Source: Oligoflexia bacterium
GTDB lineage: Bacteria > Bdellovibrionota > UBA1018 > CAIMNF01
Assembly: GCA_903858975.1 (NCBI GenBank)
Contig: CAIOKW010000145.1
Coordinates: 1 to 9,068, forward strand
Length of the DNA: 9,068 bases
Direction of reading: 5' to 3'
Shown: in pieces, positions 1 to 6,057 of the stretch
How positions within the stretch are numbered: position 1 is the first letter of the stretch
Layout of the letters: the number at the start of each line of letters is the position of its first letter
Notes under the pieces: model-generated
The model's input: only the letters and a program-made list of their open reading frames with translations
The model's database searches: none
What the model was told of the DNA's origin: nothing
Program-made: the position numbers and the translations under genes

Positions 1-2
1 GG

Positions 3-143
3 AGGGTGTTTTTGGCGGCCCTTCATGACTTTATGCCCTCCTTGCCCTGGGTCATCTATCGTTTCACTCAGGCGCTCATTCATCTTTTTGTGATGAAGAT
101 GTTTGATAAGCACCTGAAATCAAAAGAATTTATTGATTGTTGA
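3..143 (+). CDS. C-terminal fragment of an unrecognised protein (5' end outside window)
   Basis: A frame open from the left edge runs 46 codons to a TGA at 141-143. The residues look protein-like: a hydrophobic and aromatic stretch (FMPSLPWVIYRFTQALIHLF) followed by a charged tail with lysines, ending in FIDC. I do not recognise the family. The stretch could be a membrane segment or an amphipathic helix near the C-terminus. The stop lies about 30 nt upstream of the proposed flagellin promoter, so this gene and the flagellin gene would be separate transcription units. A competing minus-strand frame also crosses this region but has no good ribosome binding site. The fragment is too short for certainty. 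Confidence 0.45.
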   Translation, partial: RVFLAALHDFMPSLPWVIYRFTQALIHLFVMKMFDKHLKSKEFIDC

Positions 144-173
144 AAAAATCTTTATAATACTAAACTAATTTAC

Positions 174-200
174 TTAAGTTTCCAAATACCCGACCGATAT
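174..200 (+). promoter_or_regulatory. Putative sigma-28 (FliA) promoter of flagellin
   Basis: TTAAGTTT at 174-181, an 11-nt spacer, then ACCGATAT at 193-200. The sigma-28 consensus is TAAAGTTT, 11 nt, GCCGATAA, so the boxes match 7 of 8 and 6 of 8 with exactly the consensus spacing. It lies 78 nt upstream of the flagellin start, and sigma-28 is the usual factor for late flagellar genes. Transcription would begin near 207, giving a leader of about 70 nt. A separate TATAAT at 153-158 has no well-spaced -35 box and is less convincing. Confidence 0.75.
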
Positions 201-217
201 GTTCAACAACAGAACAA

Positions 218-262
218 TGGTGGATCAAAACGGTCCACTGCAACCCCCGCTTAACAGACGGG
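218..262 (+). promoter_or_regulatory. Flagellin mRNA leader with two small hairpins
   Basis: Between the predicted transcription start and the flagellin start codon are two inverted repeats. The first pairs 220-226 (GTGGATC) with 232-238 (GGTCCAC) around a 5-nt loop, with one G-U wobble and two more possible wobble pairs outside. The second pairs CCCG (246-249) with CGGG (259-262) and ends 5 nt before the ribosome binding site. Several GG/GGA motifs lie in or beside the stems. The leader could affect mRNA stability or translation, but the second stem is only 4 bp and no function is demonstrated. Confidence 0.4.
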
Positions 263-267
263 AAGAA

Positions 268-273
268 AGAAGG
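268..273 (+). promoter_or_regulatory. Ribosome binding site of flagellin
   Basis: AGAAGG lies 5 nt before the ATG at 279. It fixes this ATG as the start and agrees with the conserved flagellin N-terminus MGLRINTN. Confidence 0.8.
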
Positions 274-278
274 TCGGT

Positions 279-1112
279 ATGGGATTAAGAATTAACACTA
301 ACGTTCAAGCATTGGCCGCACAACGTAACCTTAGCGTAGCTAACGGAAGACAACAAAGCAGTTTAGAGAAGATGTCTTCAGGAACTCGTATCGCGAAAGC
401 AGCAGATGACTCTGCAGGTTTGGCGATCGCTGAGAAAATGAAAGCGGACATCCGTTCACTCCGTCAAGATAGCCGAAACGCGAACGACGGGATCTCTCTC
501 GTGCAAGTTGCAGAGGGTGGAATGAACGAAGTAGGAAATATTTTAACTCGTTTCCGCGAACTTTCGATCCAAGCGGCTTCTGACACCATCGGTGACAAGG
601 AGCGCGGCTTCATCAATAAAGAAGTCACTCAACTTCGCGCTGAAGTAGATCGTATCGCTCAAACGACAGAATTCAACGGACACAAGCTTCTTGCCGGTCA
701 CGGTGACAAGATCGAAGTACAAGTGGGCCTCAATAACTCACCTGAAAATGATCGCTTCGTGTTCGATACTCAAAAAATGAACATTGGTTTGGATTCCCTC
801 GGTTTATCAGGAATCAACACCACAACGAAGGAAGCTGCTCAAGGAAACTTGGAGAAGATTGACCGAGCGATTACTGGTCTTTCTGAAAACCGCTCAGAAA
901 TCGGCGCGCTCCAAAACCGCCTTGCTTCATCAGTTCAAAACTTAGCGACTTACGAAGAGAACTTGTCTGCAGCGAAGAGCCGAATCTATGACGTAGATAT
1001 GGCGCAAGAAAGCTCTGAGATGACTAAGAATAACATTCTTTCTCAAGCTGGAACCGCAGTACTCGCTCAAGCCAACAACAACGCACAAGGTGCGTTGAAG
1101 CTTCTCGGCTAA
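279..1112 (+). CDS. fliC: Flagellin, short form without outer domains
   Basis: Structural subunit of the flagellar filament, exported by the flagellar type III system and polymerised under the cap. The conserved N-terminal D0/D1 region spans about residues 1-140 (LRINTNVQAL, then SSGTRIAKAADDSAGLAIAEKM and the NDGISLVQVAEGG helix). The C-terminal D1/D0 region spans about 185-277 (LQNRLASS, SRIYDVDMAQE, then the QANNNAQGALKLLG end). Only about 45 residues lie between them, so the surface domains D2/D3 are absent. At 277 residues it matches the short flagellins of Bdellovibrio-like bacteria, which usually carry several copies. LTRFRELSIQ at 89-98 corresponds to the D1 site recognised by TLR5 in enteric flagellins. 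There are no cysteines. It has its own sigma-28-like promoter and a convergent hairpin downstream, so it is probably monocistronic. The family call is very secure; which paralogue it is remains open. Confidence 0.97.
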   Translation: MGLRINTNVQALAAQRNLSVANGRQQSSLEKMSSGTRIAKAADDSAGLAIAEKMKADIRSLRQDSRNANDGISLVQVAEGGMNEVGNILTRFRELSIQAASDTIGDKERGFINKEVTQLRAEVDRIAQTTEFNGHKLLAGHGDKIEVQVGLNNSPENDRFVFDTQKMNIGLDSLGLSGINTTTKEAAQGNLEKIDRAITGLSENRSEIGALQNRLASSVQNLATYEENLSAAKSRIYDVDMAQESSEMTKNNILSQAGTAVLAQANNNAQGALKLLG

Positions 1113-1136
1113 TTTCAAAAGTACATCACGAGTGTG

Positions 1137-1167
1137 GGCTGATCGGTTTCAATGAAGTCGATCAGCC
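1137..1167. terminator. Hairpin between convergent genes, probable bidirectional terminator
   Basis: A perfect 9-bp stem, GGCTGATCG (1137-1145) with CGATCAGCC (1159-1167), closes a 13-nt loop. It sits in the 73-nt gap between the flagellin stop on the plus strand and the CoA-transferase subunit B stop on the minus strand. No strong T-run follows on either side, so it is either a weak intrinsic terminator or a 3'-end stabilising stem. Its position serves both transcripts. Confidence 0.6.
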
Positions 1168-1185
1168 TCAAACTTACTCCAAGAT

Positions 1186-1968
1186 TTAGAGATAGAGATT
1201 TTCTGGATCAATCTTGGTTCTTAATAATTCAACAGTCTTAAAGTCGGGGTCTTTTATCACCTTTAGTGAGGCCGCGATTCTTATGTCCCAACCGCAGTTC
1301 TGTTTGACCTGATCGGTGGTGACTCCCTCGTACAATTCGGTAAGAGTGAGCTCACCATCGATCATCTCAAGAACTCCAAGGTCTGTAATGGCTTTGGTGG
1401 GACCGCCCCCGGGTAAATGCATTTCTTCCCGGGTTTTTCCAAGGTACTTGGATGGTTTTGATGATTCCATTCGGGAGCCAGGAGAGGTCACGAAGTCACA
1501 CTTCGCGACAAAACTTTTTGGGCTCATTCTCATCATGAGGAGTACCCGCTGAGAGTGGGTGGCAATTTCACAAGCGCCACCCGATCCAGGCAAACGGATT
1601 TTGGGATTATCGTAATCCCCGATCACCGTGGTATTAATATTTCCGTATTTATCGACTTGGGCGCCACCCAAGAAACCAACCTCGATCAAGCCACCTTGAA
1701 GGTAGCACTGAAAGATGTCGGACTGAGAGACGATGGCTAAAGAGTCGGTGACGAGTGTCGGATCTCCGATGGAAACCGGAAGTCGAGCAGGTAAGGTCCC
1801 AATCGTTCCACTCTCGTAAATCATATAAAGTTCAGGTGCGTGCGTCGCGCGCGCAAGGTTACACGCCAAGTTTGGCAAACCAATTCCCACAAATACTACT
1901 TCACGATTTCCAAGCTCTTGAGACGCGCGAATCGCCATGCGTTCAGAAGGTTTGATCTTAGTATCCAT
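1186..1968 (-). CDS. CoA-transferase subunit B (glutaconate CoA-transferase type)
   Basis: Beta subunit of a class I CoA-transferase, which moves CoA between an acyl-CoA donor and a carboxylic acid through a glutamyl-CoA thioester. At 260 residues it is close to the usual GctB length. The glycine-rich GIGLPNLACNLA lies at 28-39. YESGTIG at 51-57 places Glu52 where the glutaconate enzyme has its catalytic glutamate. FLGGAQVDKYGNINTT and RLPGSGGACEIA are typical family motifs further on. The related IpdB hydrolase subunits are said to lack the catalytic beta-subunit glutamate, so its apparent presence argues for a transferase. The ATG at 1968 has an AAGGGG ribosome binding site 7 nt upstream and overlaps the end of subunit A by 11 bp, so translation is probably coupled. 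It is the last gene of the minus-strand operon. The true acid substrate is unknown; glutaconate, glutarate or a 3-oxoacid are possible. Confidence 0.88.
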   Translation of the reverse strand: MDTKIKPSERMAIRASQELGNREVVFVGIGLPNLACNLARATHAPELYMIYESGTIGTLPARLPVSIGDPTLVTDSLAIVSQSDIFQCYLQGGLIEVGFLGGAQVDKYGNINTTVIGDYDNPKIRLPGSGGACEIATHSQRVLLMMRMSPKSFVAKCDFVTSPGSRMESSKPSKYLGKTREEMHLPGGGPTKAITDLGVLEMIDGELTLTELYEGVTTDQVKQNCGWDIRIAASLKVIKDPDFKTVELLRTKIDPENLYL

Positions 1969-2887
1969 AATCGACCCCTTCGCACTTGCGTGGTTTTGCT
2001 TTTAAGCGGTCCATGAGTCCAGATCCGACTTTGGCCATATAGCCTTTACGGTCTTTTACTCCATGAACAAATTCATTTAAGTAATCTTGATAGGTCTGAG
2101 GATCACGAGAGATTTCTTCCCACTTTACATAGAAATCATTATCGCGGTCATAATACCCTTGTGCATAAGAGGGGTGGCAACCCCACGGTTCATGCACGAC
2201 ATGATCGACTAAAATTCCAGGAATCAGAGTTCGGTTCGGATCCCGCCGAATCACGGATGTCTCCACGATTTCTTCAGCAACAATGATGAGTTTTTTAGAA
2301 GCAAAGGCGACTTCTTTTTGAGTCCCCATGAGGCCCCACACTTGTGAGTTCCCTTCTTTATCCGCGCGTTGAACATGGATGATCGCGACGTCTGGATTGA
2401 GGGCTGGCACCGTTGCTAATCTCTGACCGGTATAAGGGCAGATGATGGATTTGATTTTAGGATTGGATTCTTCGATGTGAGTGCCTTCGAAGTTCTTCAG
2501 TGACCAAAACGGAAGGCCTGAGCTTCCGGCCAAGGTTCGCGCCACCATTCCAAAGTGGGAGTACTCCTCCAGTTCAATTTTGGAAGCAGAATCCTTTTGA
2601 GAGCGGCGTCTCAAGGCATGGAGTGAACCCACACCTGGATTTCCAGCCCAACTAAAAACGAGCTTCTTCACCAGTCCCGCTTCAATCAATTGATCATAGA
2701 CGAGATCCGGAGTGAGGCGGATCGCTGTGATATCCCCAATGCCCTGACGAATGATTTCATGTCCGGCCGCAAAGGAGATCAGGTGGGTGAAGCCCTCGAG
2801 GTACAGTTCGCACCCGGGCTTCACCACATCTTGAATCGCTTCCTTCATGGAAACGAGTTTATTTGGATTTAATTTTGGCTTACGCAT
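1958..2887 (-). CDS. CoA-transferase subunit A (glutaconate CoA-transferase type)
   Basis: Alpha subunit partner of the gene just downstream; the two should form a cytoplasmic heteromer. Its 309 residues fit the GctA-like group. Visible family features are the N-terminal segment GCELYLEGFTHLIS (25-38), SWAGNPGVG (79-87), HVQRADKEGNSQVWG (171-185, the H..AD..GN pattern) and ASKKLIIVAEEIVETS (196-211). The C-terminal part (from about 232) has the aromatic stretch PWGCHPSYAQGYYDRDNDFY common in this branch. The ATG at 2887 overlaps the stop of the upstream aminotransferase by 8 bp; a GGA-containing purine-rich stretch lies just before it. The A/B pair is also distantly related to IpdAB, a CoA-dependent ring hydrolase of steroid breakdown, so a hydrolase role is the main alternative. 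Confidence 0.86.
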   Translation of the reverse strand: MRKPKLNPNKLVSMKEAIQDVVKPGCELYLEGFTHLISFAAGHEIIRQGIGDITAIRLTPDLVYDQLIEAGLVKKLVFSWAGNPGVGSLHALRRRSQKDSASKIELEEYSHFGMVARTLAGSSGLPFWSLKNFEGTHIEESNPKIKSIICPYTGQRLATVPALNPDVAIIHVQRADKEGNSQVWGLMGTQKEVAFASKKLIIVAEEIVETSVIRRDPNRTLIPGILVDHVVHEPWGCHPSYAQGYYDRDNDFYVKWEEISRDPQTYQDYLNEFVHGVKDRKGYMAKVGSGLMDRLKAKPRKCEGVDYGY

Positions 2888-4217
2888 TTCCTAATTCCGT
2901 TAAGCATTGTTCTAGAATCTCAAGTCCTACTTTCACATCGTTTTCAGTGATGATGAGGGGAGGAGCAAAACGGATCGTCGATTTACCGCAAGAAAGGAGC
3001 AAGAGTCCTTTACGGAATGCAAGCTGCTCAAGCTTACCCACGTATTCGGTCGCAGGAGTTCCATCTGCTTTGATGAACTCGGCCCCAATCATGAGGCCCA
3101 CGCCGCGAATATCGCCGATGATCGGATGTTTCTTCTGAACTTTCTTCAGTTCTTCGATAAAGAAATCGCCTACTTTTTTAATCTCAGGAAGTTTCTCCTC
3201 GATGATTTCAATCGTCGCATTCGCAGCTGCACAGCATACCGGGTTTCCGCCGTAGGTCGATCCGTGAGTTCCGCGTCCCCAAGTCATCGTGCTGGTTTTT
3301 GCAATGATGGCTCCAATGGGCATCCCGGATGCAATCCCCTTAGCGCTCAAGATAATATCTGGGGTCACGCCCAGAGTTTGAGCGGCAAACATATCGCCCG
3401 TACGACCAATCCCGGATTGAACTTCATCAAAGACGAGTACAATGCCGTGGCGATCACAAATATCACGAAGGTCTCTTAAGAATTTAGGAGACGGCATGAT
3501 GTATCCGCCTTCACCTTGAATCGGTTCCACAAAAATGGCAGCCACTTCATCTGGAGAGAAGTGAGAAGTGAACCAATCTTCTTCAAGTTTGTTTGCGCAA
3601 ACGCAATTGTTTTGGCACCAAGACGCTTCGCTCTTGTAAGCGCAACGGTAAGGGTAAGAGTAAGGAAGGTGGTAGATCTCAGGAAGGAGTGGACCAAAGT
3701 GTGCTTTCTGAGTTGGCTTTGAAGAGTTGAGCGTGATGGCGCCCATGGTGCGTCCGTGGAACGCGCCCTTGAAAGCAATAATTTTGGTGCGGCGAGTGTG
3801 GTAACGCGCCAATTTGATTGCGCCTTCCACAGCCTCAGTTCCAGAGTTGGTCAAGAATACTTTAGCTTCGCCCATGTAGGGCTTCACTGATTTTGAAAGT
3901 TTTTCGCAAAGGGTGATCATGGATTCGTAGTAGAAATCCGTTCCGCAAATATGGAGAAATTGAGCTGCAGAATCTTGAACGGCCTTCACCACTTTTGGGT
4001 GTGCGTGCCCCGTTGAAGTCACAGCAATACCTGCCATGAAATCCAAGTAAGAGTTCCCGTCTACATCATACACATACATGCCTTCACCGTGAGAAACGAC
4101 GAGCGGATATTCTTTGATGTATGAAGGAGAAGTCACGGCGTGATCTCTTTCGATGAGGGCTTTGGCTTTAGGACCCGGAGGGGCAACTTTAATCTCAGGA
4201 CGTTTTACAGTTTGCAT
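2880..4217 (-). CDS. Class III PLP aminotransferase, 4-aminobutyrate/ornithine-type
   Basis: Fold-type I PLP enzyme that moves an amino group, typically from an omega-amino acid such as 4-aminobutyrate, ornithine or 5-aminovalerate, to a 2-oxoacid. From the ATG at 4217 it is 445 residues, a normal length. NSGTEA (124-129) and FHGRT (153-157) would bind cofactor phosphate and ring. FDEVQSG carries the PLP-nitrogen aspartate (Asp264), and SAKGIASG carries the Schiff-base Lys293. GSTYGGNP (318-325) closes the active site. The N-terminus (VKRPEIKV, then GPKAKALIERD and SPSY..EYPLV) resembles a branch including archaeal 4-aminobutyrate/ornithine aminotransferases and broad amino-acid racemases, so racemase activity is an alternative. 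Four cysteines cluster at 192, 201, 205 and 207. An in-frame ATG at 4301 would add 28 residues but lies in a hairpin loop without a ribosome binding site; AAAGG (4226-4230) serves 4217. It overlaps subunit A by 8 bp, so the three genes form one unit. Confidence 0.87.
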   Translation of the reverse strand: MQTVKRPEIKVAPPGPKAKALIERDHAVTSPSYIKEYPLVVSHGEGMYVYDVDGNSYLDFMAGIAVTSTGHAHPKVVKAVQDSAAQFLHICGTDFYYESMITLCEKLSKSVKPYMGEAKVFLTNSGTEAVEGAIKLARYHTRRTKIIAFKGAFHGRTMGAITLNSSKPTQKAHFGPLLPEIYHLPYSYPYRCAYKSEASWCQNNCVCANKLEEDWFTSHFSPDEVAAIFVEPIQGEGGYIMPSPKFLRDLRDICDRHGIVLVFDEVQSGIGRTGDMFAAQTLGVTPDIILSAKGIASGMPIGAIIAKTSTMTWGRGTHGSTYGGNPVCCAAANATIEIIEEKLPEIKKVGDFFIEELKKVQKKHPIIGDIRGVGLMIGAEFIKADGTPATEYVGKLEQLAFRKGLLLLSCGKSTIRFAPPLIITENDVKVGLEILEQCLTELGNA

Positions 4218-4225
4218 GACATTCG

Positions 4226-4230
4226 CCTTT
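4226..4230 (-). promoter_or_regulatory. Ribosome binding site that decides the aminotransferase start
   Basis: On the minus strand AAAGG lies 8 nt before the ATG at 4217. The alternative ATG at 4301 has no purine-rich site before it, and the 28 residues between the two do not resemble the family N-terminus. Confidence 0.6.
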
Positions 4231-4262
4231 GGTGCTGCTGAATCGAGTAGGATTGATGCTCC

Positions 4263-4335
4263 CCGGGATTTTAAACGAAATCTCTTTTCTCCTGGGGGCA
4301 TTGAAGTCGAAAAGAGATTTCATTTAAAATCCTGG
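4263..4335. repeat. Long inverted repeat (24-bp arms, one mismatch) in the leader of the aminotransferase
   Basis: The arm at 4266-4289 is the reverse complement of 4309-4332 at 23 of 24 positions, with a 19-nt loop at 4290-4308. Beyond one more mismatch (4265 with 4333) two further G-C pairs extend the stem to 4263 and 4335. In minus-strand RNA the inner mismatch (4276/4322) becomes a G-U wobble, so the 24-bp core is continuous. No U-run follows the downstream arm, so it is not a standard terminator. It ends about 46 nt before the aminotransferase start, and the loop contains the rejected upstream ATG. It may be an RNA element in the leader, an RNase III type processing site, or a small palindromic repeat family. 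I saw no second copy in this window. Confidence 0.85.
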
Positions 4336-4340
4336 AAAGC

Positions 4341-4386
4341 GCAAAACTCGCCTCTGATTCGGCAGCGATAAAGGCGGTGGTTTTGC
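4341..4386. repeat. Imperfect inverted repeat next to the long hairpin
   Basis: GCAAAAC (4341-4347) pairs with GTTTTGC (4380-4386). After a small asymmetric internal loop CGCCT (4349-4353) pairs with AGGCG (4372-4376), leaving an 18-nt loop. On the minus strand it lies immediately upstream of the long hairpin, so the two could fold in tandem. Function unknown. Confidence 0.45.
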
Positions 4387-4417
4387 GTGCTTTGAATTTA
4401 CCTTAAAAAGAAGCGGG

Positions 4418-4440
4418 AAAAAAGGACAAAGTCCCCCTTA
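4418..4440 (-). terminator. Possible weak intrinsic terminator after the aldehyde dehydrogenase gene
   Basis: On the minus strand AAGGGGGAC pairs with GTCCTTTTT across a TTT loop, using three G-U wobbles, and ends in a six-T run. It starts 25 nt after the aldehyde dehydrogenase stop codon. The strong part of the stem is only four pairs, so termination may be partial and some read-through into the downstream aminotransferase genes is possible. Confidence 0.4.
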
Positions 4441-4465
4441 TGTTGCGGTGCGCGCGGAGGTTTTT

Positions 4466-6037
4466 CTACTCCATAATCGTGCGAGATTGCTCACGCATGA
4501 ACTGGGACACGTAATACGGTCCGCAGCCGCCTTTTCCGGAAGCTCCTGAACCTTTCCAACCACAGAAAGACTGAACTCCAGGCCATGCACCGGTCGTAGC
4601 CCCGGTCGCGCGGTTCGCGTAAAGTACTCCGGCTTCCATGTGATCCATGAAGTATTGAATTTCTTCTTTTTTACCCGTAAAAATTCCGCCCGTAAGCCCG
4701 TAGTCTGCTTTATTTGCTTCCGTGATGATGTCCTCTAATGAACTAAATTTTGCGACCGCGAGGAAGGGAGAGAAAAACTCGTCCTTAAAGTGTCGAGCCG
4801 TGGAGGGGAGTTCCACAATGGTCGGGTCTGCAAAGTGACCATTCTTGAACTGAGGCAATTCGCGCAGATCCGTTCCGCCAAAGACAATCTTGCCCATCAC
4901 TTTTGATTCATTGATGGCTTGAAGGTGGCGCTCGACCGCCTTCGCATTGATCACCGGGCCCATATAGATCTCTTTTTGAGAGGCGTCTCCCACGGTAACC
5001 AGTTTCTTTGCTTCCGCAACGAGCTTCTCGATGAAGGCGCTATAAACTGACTCATGGACATAGAGGCGAGAGAGCGCGCTGCACTTCTGTCCTGAAAGGC
5101 CGAAAGCACTTCGAACCGAACCGCTTGCGGCTTTATCAAGATCAGCGGTTTCGCAAACGAAGGCCGCATTCTTTCCCCCGAGTTCCACGAGCGCGGGCTT
5201 CGCGTAAGCACCCGAATGAAGGGTGCGGATAATACTCATTCCCACTGCTTTACTGCCGGTGAACGCCACGCCATCACAATGAGGGTGTTTCACCATCCAT
5301 TCACCGAGGGCGGGGCCATTTCCAAATACCACTTGAAGAACGCCCTCTGGAAGTCCGGCATCGCGATAGGCGAGGTAGATTTCATAAGCCGTCGCAGGAG
5401 CATCGTCACTTGGTTTTAAAATCACCGAATTGCCGCCTAAAATCGCAGCCGACGCCATCCCAGCACCGAGCGCCATCGGAAAATTAAAGGGTGCAATCAC
5501 CGCAAACACGCCAAAGGGGCGAAGGACATCTTGAGTGTTTTCATTTGGGGAAAGCTTCCCCAGCGGCTGAATGAAGCCATTCGCGTGTTCCATTTGCTCT
5601 GCATAATAGCAAAGAAGATCAGCTGATTCTTCCGCGTCGCCCAAAGACTCCATTCGATTCTTGCCGACTTCAAGAGTCATCAGTGCTGCGATTTTCATGC
5701 GGCGCTCACGAATGATGTCGGCCGCTTTTTTCGTGATTGCAACTCGCTCTTGCCAAGGGGTTGAGGCCCATTTACTTTGTGCTTTTTTAGAAGCCAGAAA
5801 GGCCTCATTTAAATCCGCTTCAGAAACGGTGTGGTAATTTGCGATCAGCTCCTGGGTGTTGACCGGACTAAATTTTTTATTCACGCGACCGGTTTGGATG
5901 GGCTTTCCGTTTACGATGGAGGGGACTGACCATCCGAGTTCTGCTTTTAGGCGTGCATAGGCCACATCGAATTCTTGATGGATGACATTCATGTCAGCAT
6001 TTAAAGCAGAGTAGGTGATTTTGAAATTTTTAGACAT
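4466..6037 (-). CDS. Aldehyde dehydrogenase, RocA/PruA-like (glutamate-semialdehyde dehydrogenase group)
   Basis: NAD(P)-dependent enzyme that would oxidise a semialdehyde to a carboxylic acid in the cytoplasm. The 523 residues cover the whole fold. APFNFP (182-187) provides the oxyanion Asn185; ILKPSD holds Lys208 for cofactor binding; FTGS (259-262) is the dinucleotide turn; ELGGK holds the general base Glu285; and SGQKCSA holds the catalytic Cys319. The C-terminal pattern ANRATGATTGAWPGVQSFCGWKGSG resembles 1-pyrroline-5-carboxylate/glutamate semialdehyde dehydrogenases more than succinate-semialdehyde enzymes. The usual EEFFGP segment reads DEFFSP here. The start ATG has AGGAG 6 nt upstream and follows the preceding aminotransferase stop by 20 nt, so the two are co-transcribed. 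The aminotransferase may supply its aldehyde: glutamate, glutarate, succinate or aminoadipate semialdehyde are all plausible. The family is certain, the substrate is not. Confidence 0.9.
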   Translation of the reverse strand: MSKNFKITYSALNADMNVIHQEFDVAYARLKAELGWSVPSIVNGKPIQTGRVNKKFSPVNTQELIANYHTVSEADLNEAFLASKKAQSKWASTPWQERVAITKKAADIIRERRMKIAALMTLEVGKNRMESLGDAEESADLLCYYAEQMEHANGFIQPLGKLSPNENTQDVLRPFGVFAVIAPFNFPMALGAGMASAAILGGNSVILKPSDDAPATAYEIYLAYRDAGLPEGVLQVVFGNGPALGEWMVKHPHCDGVAFTGSKAVGMSIIRTLHSGAYAKPALVELGGKNAAFVCETADLDKAASGSVRSAFGLSGQKCSALSRLYVHESVYSAFIEKLVAEAKKLVTVGDASQKEIYMGPVINAKAVERHLQAINESKVMGKIVFGGTDLRELPQFKNGHFADPTIVELPSTARHFKDEFFSPFLAVAKFSSLEDIITEANKADYGLTGGIFTGKKEEIQYFMDHMEAGVLYANRATGATTGAWPGVQSFCGWKGSGASGKGGCGPYYVSQFMREQSRTIME

Positions 6038-6057
6038 CGTGAGCTCCTGTTAGGTTT

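Larger units (their letters stand above)
4218..4465. other. 248-nt structured intergenic region between the two minus-strand gene groups
   Basis: This is the only sizeable gap among the minus-strand genes. It holds, in direction of transcription, a weak terminator-like stem, an imperfect inverted repeat, the 24-bp hairpin and the ribosome binding site of the next aminotransferase. I could not find a convincing sigma-70 promoter with both boxes, so it is unclear whether the downstream genes start their own transcript or depend on read-through. No small gene is evident. Confidence 0.6.

Noticed and set aside
1..105. Minus-strand open frame beginning near 105 and running off the left edge
   Set aside because: No ribosome binding site, and the translated residues look less protein-like than the plus-strand frame covering the same bases.
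153..158. TATAAT as a sigma-70 promoter of flagellin
   Set aside because: No -35 box at proper spacing; the sigma-28 match downstream is better and fits the gene.
4215..4301. Upstream start of the aminotransferase at 4301 (28 extra residues)
   Set aside because: The ATG has no ribosome binding site, lies in the loop of a long hairpin, and the extra residues do not resemble the family N-terminus, whereas 4217 has AAAGG and begins the conserved VKRPEIKV segment.
4263..4335. Long inverted repeat as an intrinsic terminator
   Set aside because: No U-run follows on either strand, and it lies just before a gene's start codon rather than after a stop.
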